From contig CALFYG010000270.1 of the NCBI GenBank assembly GCA_937952095.1, positions 1 through 6,233 on the forward strand: a DNA stretch of 6,233 bases. Direction: 5' to 3'. Every line of letters starts with the position of its first letter. Positions within the stretch are counted from its first letter, which is position 1. Of this stretch, positions 4,800 through 6,233 are shown in pieces. The DNA comes from an uncultured Micrococcales bacterium (GTDB taxonomy: Bacteria; Actinomycetota; Actinomycetes; S36-B12; UBA10799). The notes beneath the pieces are model-generated. The model did not search any database. It was given only the letters and a program-made list of their open reading frames with translations, and was not told the DNA's origin. The translations under genes were made by a program, and so were the position numbers.

Positions 4800-5968
4800 G
4801 CTTGCGTACTCCCTGGTTGGGGCTGTGACTTCTCGTTGGGGGCATCGCCCCACTCCACGGGTGGCAGATCCTCGATGTCGCGGATCTCGTTGACGGTGCG
4901 CCAGCGGTTCTCAAGCGCGGACTTGTGCGCCTCGTAGCGGGCCAGCGTCGTCGACTGGAGCAGCGCGTCGCGGTTGAACCGGACGTACTGCGGCGACGGC
5001 AGCAACTGCGACAGCAGACGCTCGGCGCGGGTCAGCCACTTGTTGAGGCTGAACGTGAGCAGATCCGACCTACGGTCCACAACATTGGCGTAGGTCATCG
5101 AACCGCCCGTCTCGTAGCCGAGAGTCTCCGCGACAGCAGGGCCGAACATCCGCGCGCACTGCGCCTCGGTGAACCGCTGCGTCTCCAAGAACTGCGACTC
5201 GTTCGGCGACACCTGCAACGGCGTCCACTCCCAGCCTTTGCCGAGCACGGCCGGTTCGCGGGTGCCGTTGAACACCGACGTCCAGCGCGACTTCACCGTC
5301 TCGGCCTGTTCCTTGGTGATGTCCGACTGGTTGACCAGCAGACCCGACGGGTGCGCCCCATCGGCGAACCACTGCGCGCCGAACTGCGCCGCCGCCAACG
5401 ACGTGCCGATCTGCATCGCGTGCCGCTCGATCACCGACGCGCCCAACAGACGCCCCGGCACCGGGTTCACACGACGGTGCACGAACCGTGCAGGCTCATC
5501 CCACGGCTGCGAGTTGACCCACCACTGGATCTGACCGTCGACCAGCGTCGCGCGCACCTGATCGGGATGGAACAACGCCACCCGCCGAGGGTTCGCCGTA
5601 CGGCTGTCCCACTCGACGATCTCGCCGTACGCGTTGCCGCGGTACAGCCACGAGTTGATCAGCGAGTAGATCCAGTCCTCCAGGCCCTGACCGTTCGCGC
5701 CGGGGTCTTGCAGGTTCGACGGCGTCGGCAACTTGACACGCTCCGAGCCCTCGCCGCGGAAAACCTCGAGCGGCAACTCGGATGCCAGCGAGCAGATCAG
5801 ATCCACCGCCGCGCCGACCGCGATCGACCGCAACGCGTTGTCGCCGTTCGCGTCGACCGTCGCGTAGTTCGGGATCGTCGCGCCAGGGTTCAACGCCGAC
5901 AACTCGAACGGCAGCGTCATGGCGCGCTCGCGCGGCTCGGCGTCACGCCGACCGAAGAACACGCCCAT
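4796..5968 (-). CDS. HK97-family portal protein
   Basis: The portal forms the dodecameric ring at one capsid vertex through which the terminase pumps DNA and to which the neck attaches. The 390-residue length fits the HK97/Phage_portal family. Visible family signatures in order are: the GNAYGEI strand-helix region at about residues 111-117, a hydrophobic turn NPVPGRLLGAS at 168-178, GAHPSGLL at 204-211, the clip/stem region SPNESQFLETQRF at 254-266 followed by a MFGPAVAETLG helix at 274-284, FNRDALLQS at 331-339, and the C-terminal TVNEIRDIEDLPP motif at 358-370. The ATG at 5968 overlaps the upstream stop by 1 nt (TGATG). No good Shine-Dalgarno sequence precedes it, so translation probably depends on re-initiation. 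The stop overlaps the protease start by 4 nt (ATGA). No disruption is visible. The family call is secure. Confidence 0.95.
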   Translation of the reverse strand: MGVFFGRRDAEPRERAMTLPFELSALNPGATIPNYATVDANGDNALRSIAVGAAVDLICSLASELPLEVFRGEGSERVKLPTPSNLQDPGANGQGLEDWIYSLINSWLYRGNAYGEIVEWDSRTANPRRVALFHPDQVRATLVDGQIQWWVNSQPWDEPARFVHRRVNPVPGRLLGASVIERHAMQIGTSLAAAQFGAQWFADGAHPSGLLVNQSDITKEQAETVKSRWTSVFNGTREPAVLGKGWEWTPLQVSPNESQFLETQRFTEAQCARMFGPAVAETLGYETGGSMTYANVVDRRSDLLTFSLNKWLTRAERLLSQLLPSPQYVRFNRDALLQSTTLARYEAHKSALENRWRTVNEIRDIEDLPPVEWGDAPNEKSQPQPGSTQA

Positions 5969-6093
5969 CAGCCGACCCGCCTATCGACGGCCAGCAGAAA
6001 GCCACCGGCGACGATCAACGCCGCCGGCCAGAAGATGAAAGCAACGCCTGCAACGACCAAGGCGGCCCCGAGGATGCCCGGAACATACTTCAC
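5968..6093 (-). CDS. Small two-segment membrane protein (41 aa, GTG start)
   Basis: This short gene reads from GTG at 6093-6091 to TGA at 5970-5968. The start is supported by GAGGAG (6104-6099) with a 5-nt spacer and by the exact 1-nt TGATG overlap with the portal start. The product begins MKYVPGILGAALVV and ends LLAVDRRVG. Residues 4-21 and about 24-36 are almost wholly hydrophobic, separated by an FWP turn, and the tail is basic, so it looks like a membrane hairpin or two short membrane helices with a cytoplasmic C-terminus. Small hydrophobic proteins occur between terminase and portal in many actinobacteriophages, with no assigned function that I know of. It could be a membrane-associated assembly factor, or a small protein of unrelated timing carried in the late operon. 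It is too short to be a standard holin, and no lysis gene is nearby. That it is coding is fairly sure; its function is unknown. Confidence 0.8.
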   Translation of the reverse strand: MKYVPGILGAALVVAGVAFIFWPAALIVAGGFLLAVDRRVG

Positions 6094-6102
6094 GGTGTCT
6101 CC

Positions 6103-6233
6103 TCACCAGATGTTTGATAGGGGGTCGTAGGCGGCGGCGTTGCGGTACTGCGACGCCAACGCCAGCGCACCCGTAGCGGCCACCAGCGGCGCCGCATCGG
6201 TGTCCACGTCGAGGCGTTCCCACGACCACCCGT
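6103..6233 (-). CDS. Terminase large subunit, C-terminal end (partial, 5' end outside window)
   Basis: Only the last 42 codons and a TGA stop are present, entering from the right edge. The readable peptide begins GWSWERLDVDTD and ends YDPLSNIW. From memory, a terminal segment with an Ala/Leu-rich helix (about residues 13-34 of the fragment) followed by a YDPxxNIW tail is usual for large terminase subunits of actinobacterial siphoviruses. The ATPase and nuclease motifs lie outside the window, so the call rests on this tail and on position directly upstream of a small membrane protein and the portal. The protein would be the DNA-packaging motor that docks on the portal. The stop codon overlaps the GAGGAG ribosome site of the next gene, which starts 9 nt downstream, so the two are probably translated together. 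The family assignment is inference supported by gene order. Confidence 0.72.
   Translation of the reverse strand, partial: GWSWERLDVDTDAAPLVAATGALALASQYRNAAAYDPLSNIW

Noticed and set aside
4800..4853. 18-codon N-terminal extension of the prohead protease (start at 4853)
   Set aside because: It would overlap the portal by 58 nt, reads as a portal shadow, and lacks the ATGA junction and the AGGGAG site that support the start at 4799.
4925..6130. 401-codon open frame on the plus strand
   Set aside because: Antisense to the portal and the small membrane protein. The product is Arg/Leu-rich and low in complexity, and no ribosome site or recognisable motif supports it.
1..6233. CRISPR arrays, tRNA genes, insertion sequences or attachment sites
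   Set aside because: I saw no regularly spaced repeats, cloverleaf, transposase, terminal inverted repeats or integrase. The window is filled by late structural genes.

Overview
The window is a fragment of the head-assembly (late structural) module of a tailed double-stranded DNA phage or prophage with a siphovirus-like HK97 capsid plan. All genes lie on the minus strand, so the biological order runs from high to low coordinates. High GC, frequent GTG/ATG starts with GGAG-type ribosome sites, and the family flavour of the genes (small hydrophobic protein between terminase and portal, glycosyltransferase in the head region, adaptor with a TNPxxRxSYSGPEG motif) point to a phage of an actinobacterium. 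The host genus, and whether this is a free phage or a prophage, cannot be read from the window: there is no integrase, attachment site or host gene.

Layout: the 3' end of the terminase large subunit (6103-6233), a 41-residue membrane protein with a GTG start (5968-6093), portal (4796-5968), prohead protease (4104-4799), major capsid protein with a fused N-terminal scaffolding-type coiled coil (2728-4107), a free-standing HNH endonuclease with an array of Cys/His modules (1870-2688), a GT-A glycosyltransferase (1013-1762), head-tail adaptor (652-1029), a gpG/HK97-gp10-like neck or tail-completion protein (149-652), and the first 49 codons of a further neck/tail gene (1-149).

Terminase and portal would package DNA into a prohead made of the capsid protein. 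The protease would remove the capsid delta domain, and the adaptor and gp10-like protein would close the neck and join it to the tail. Five of the structural junctions overlap by 1 nt (TGATG: 5968, 652, 149) or 4 nt (ATGA: 4796-4799, 4104-4107), which implies one polycistronic message with translational coupling. The exception is the stretch 1763-2727. There the HNH gene sits between the capsid and glycosyltransferase genes, with the only real non-coding gaps in the window (39 and 107 nt). Both gaps carry strong inverted repeats: two competing hairpins over the HNH start, and an 11-bp GC hairpin before the glycosyltransferase.

I see no wholly new system. The most interesting material is the HNH cassette, with its zinc-module array and its apparently structure-controlled start, and the virion-associated glycosyltransferase beside it.
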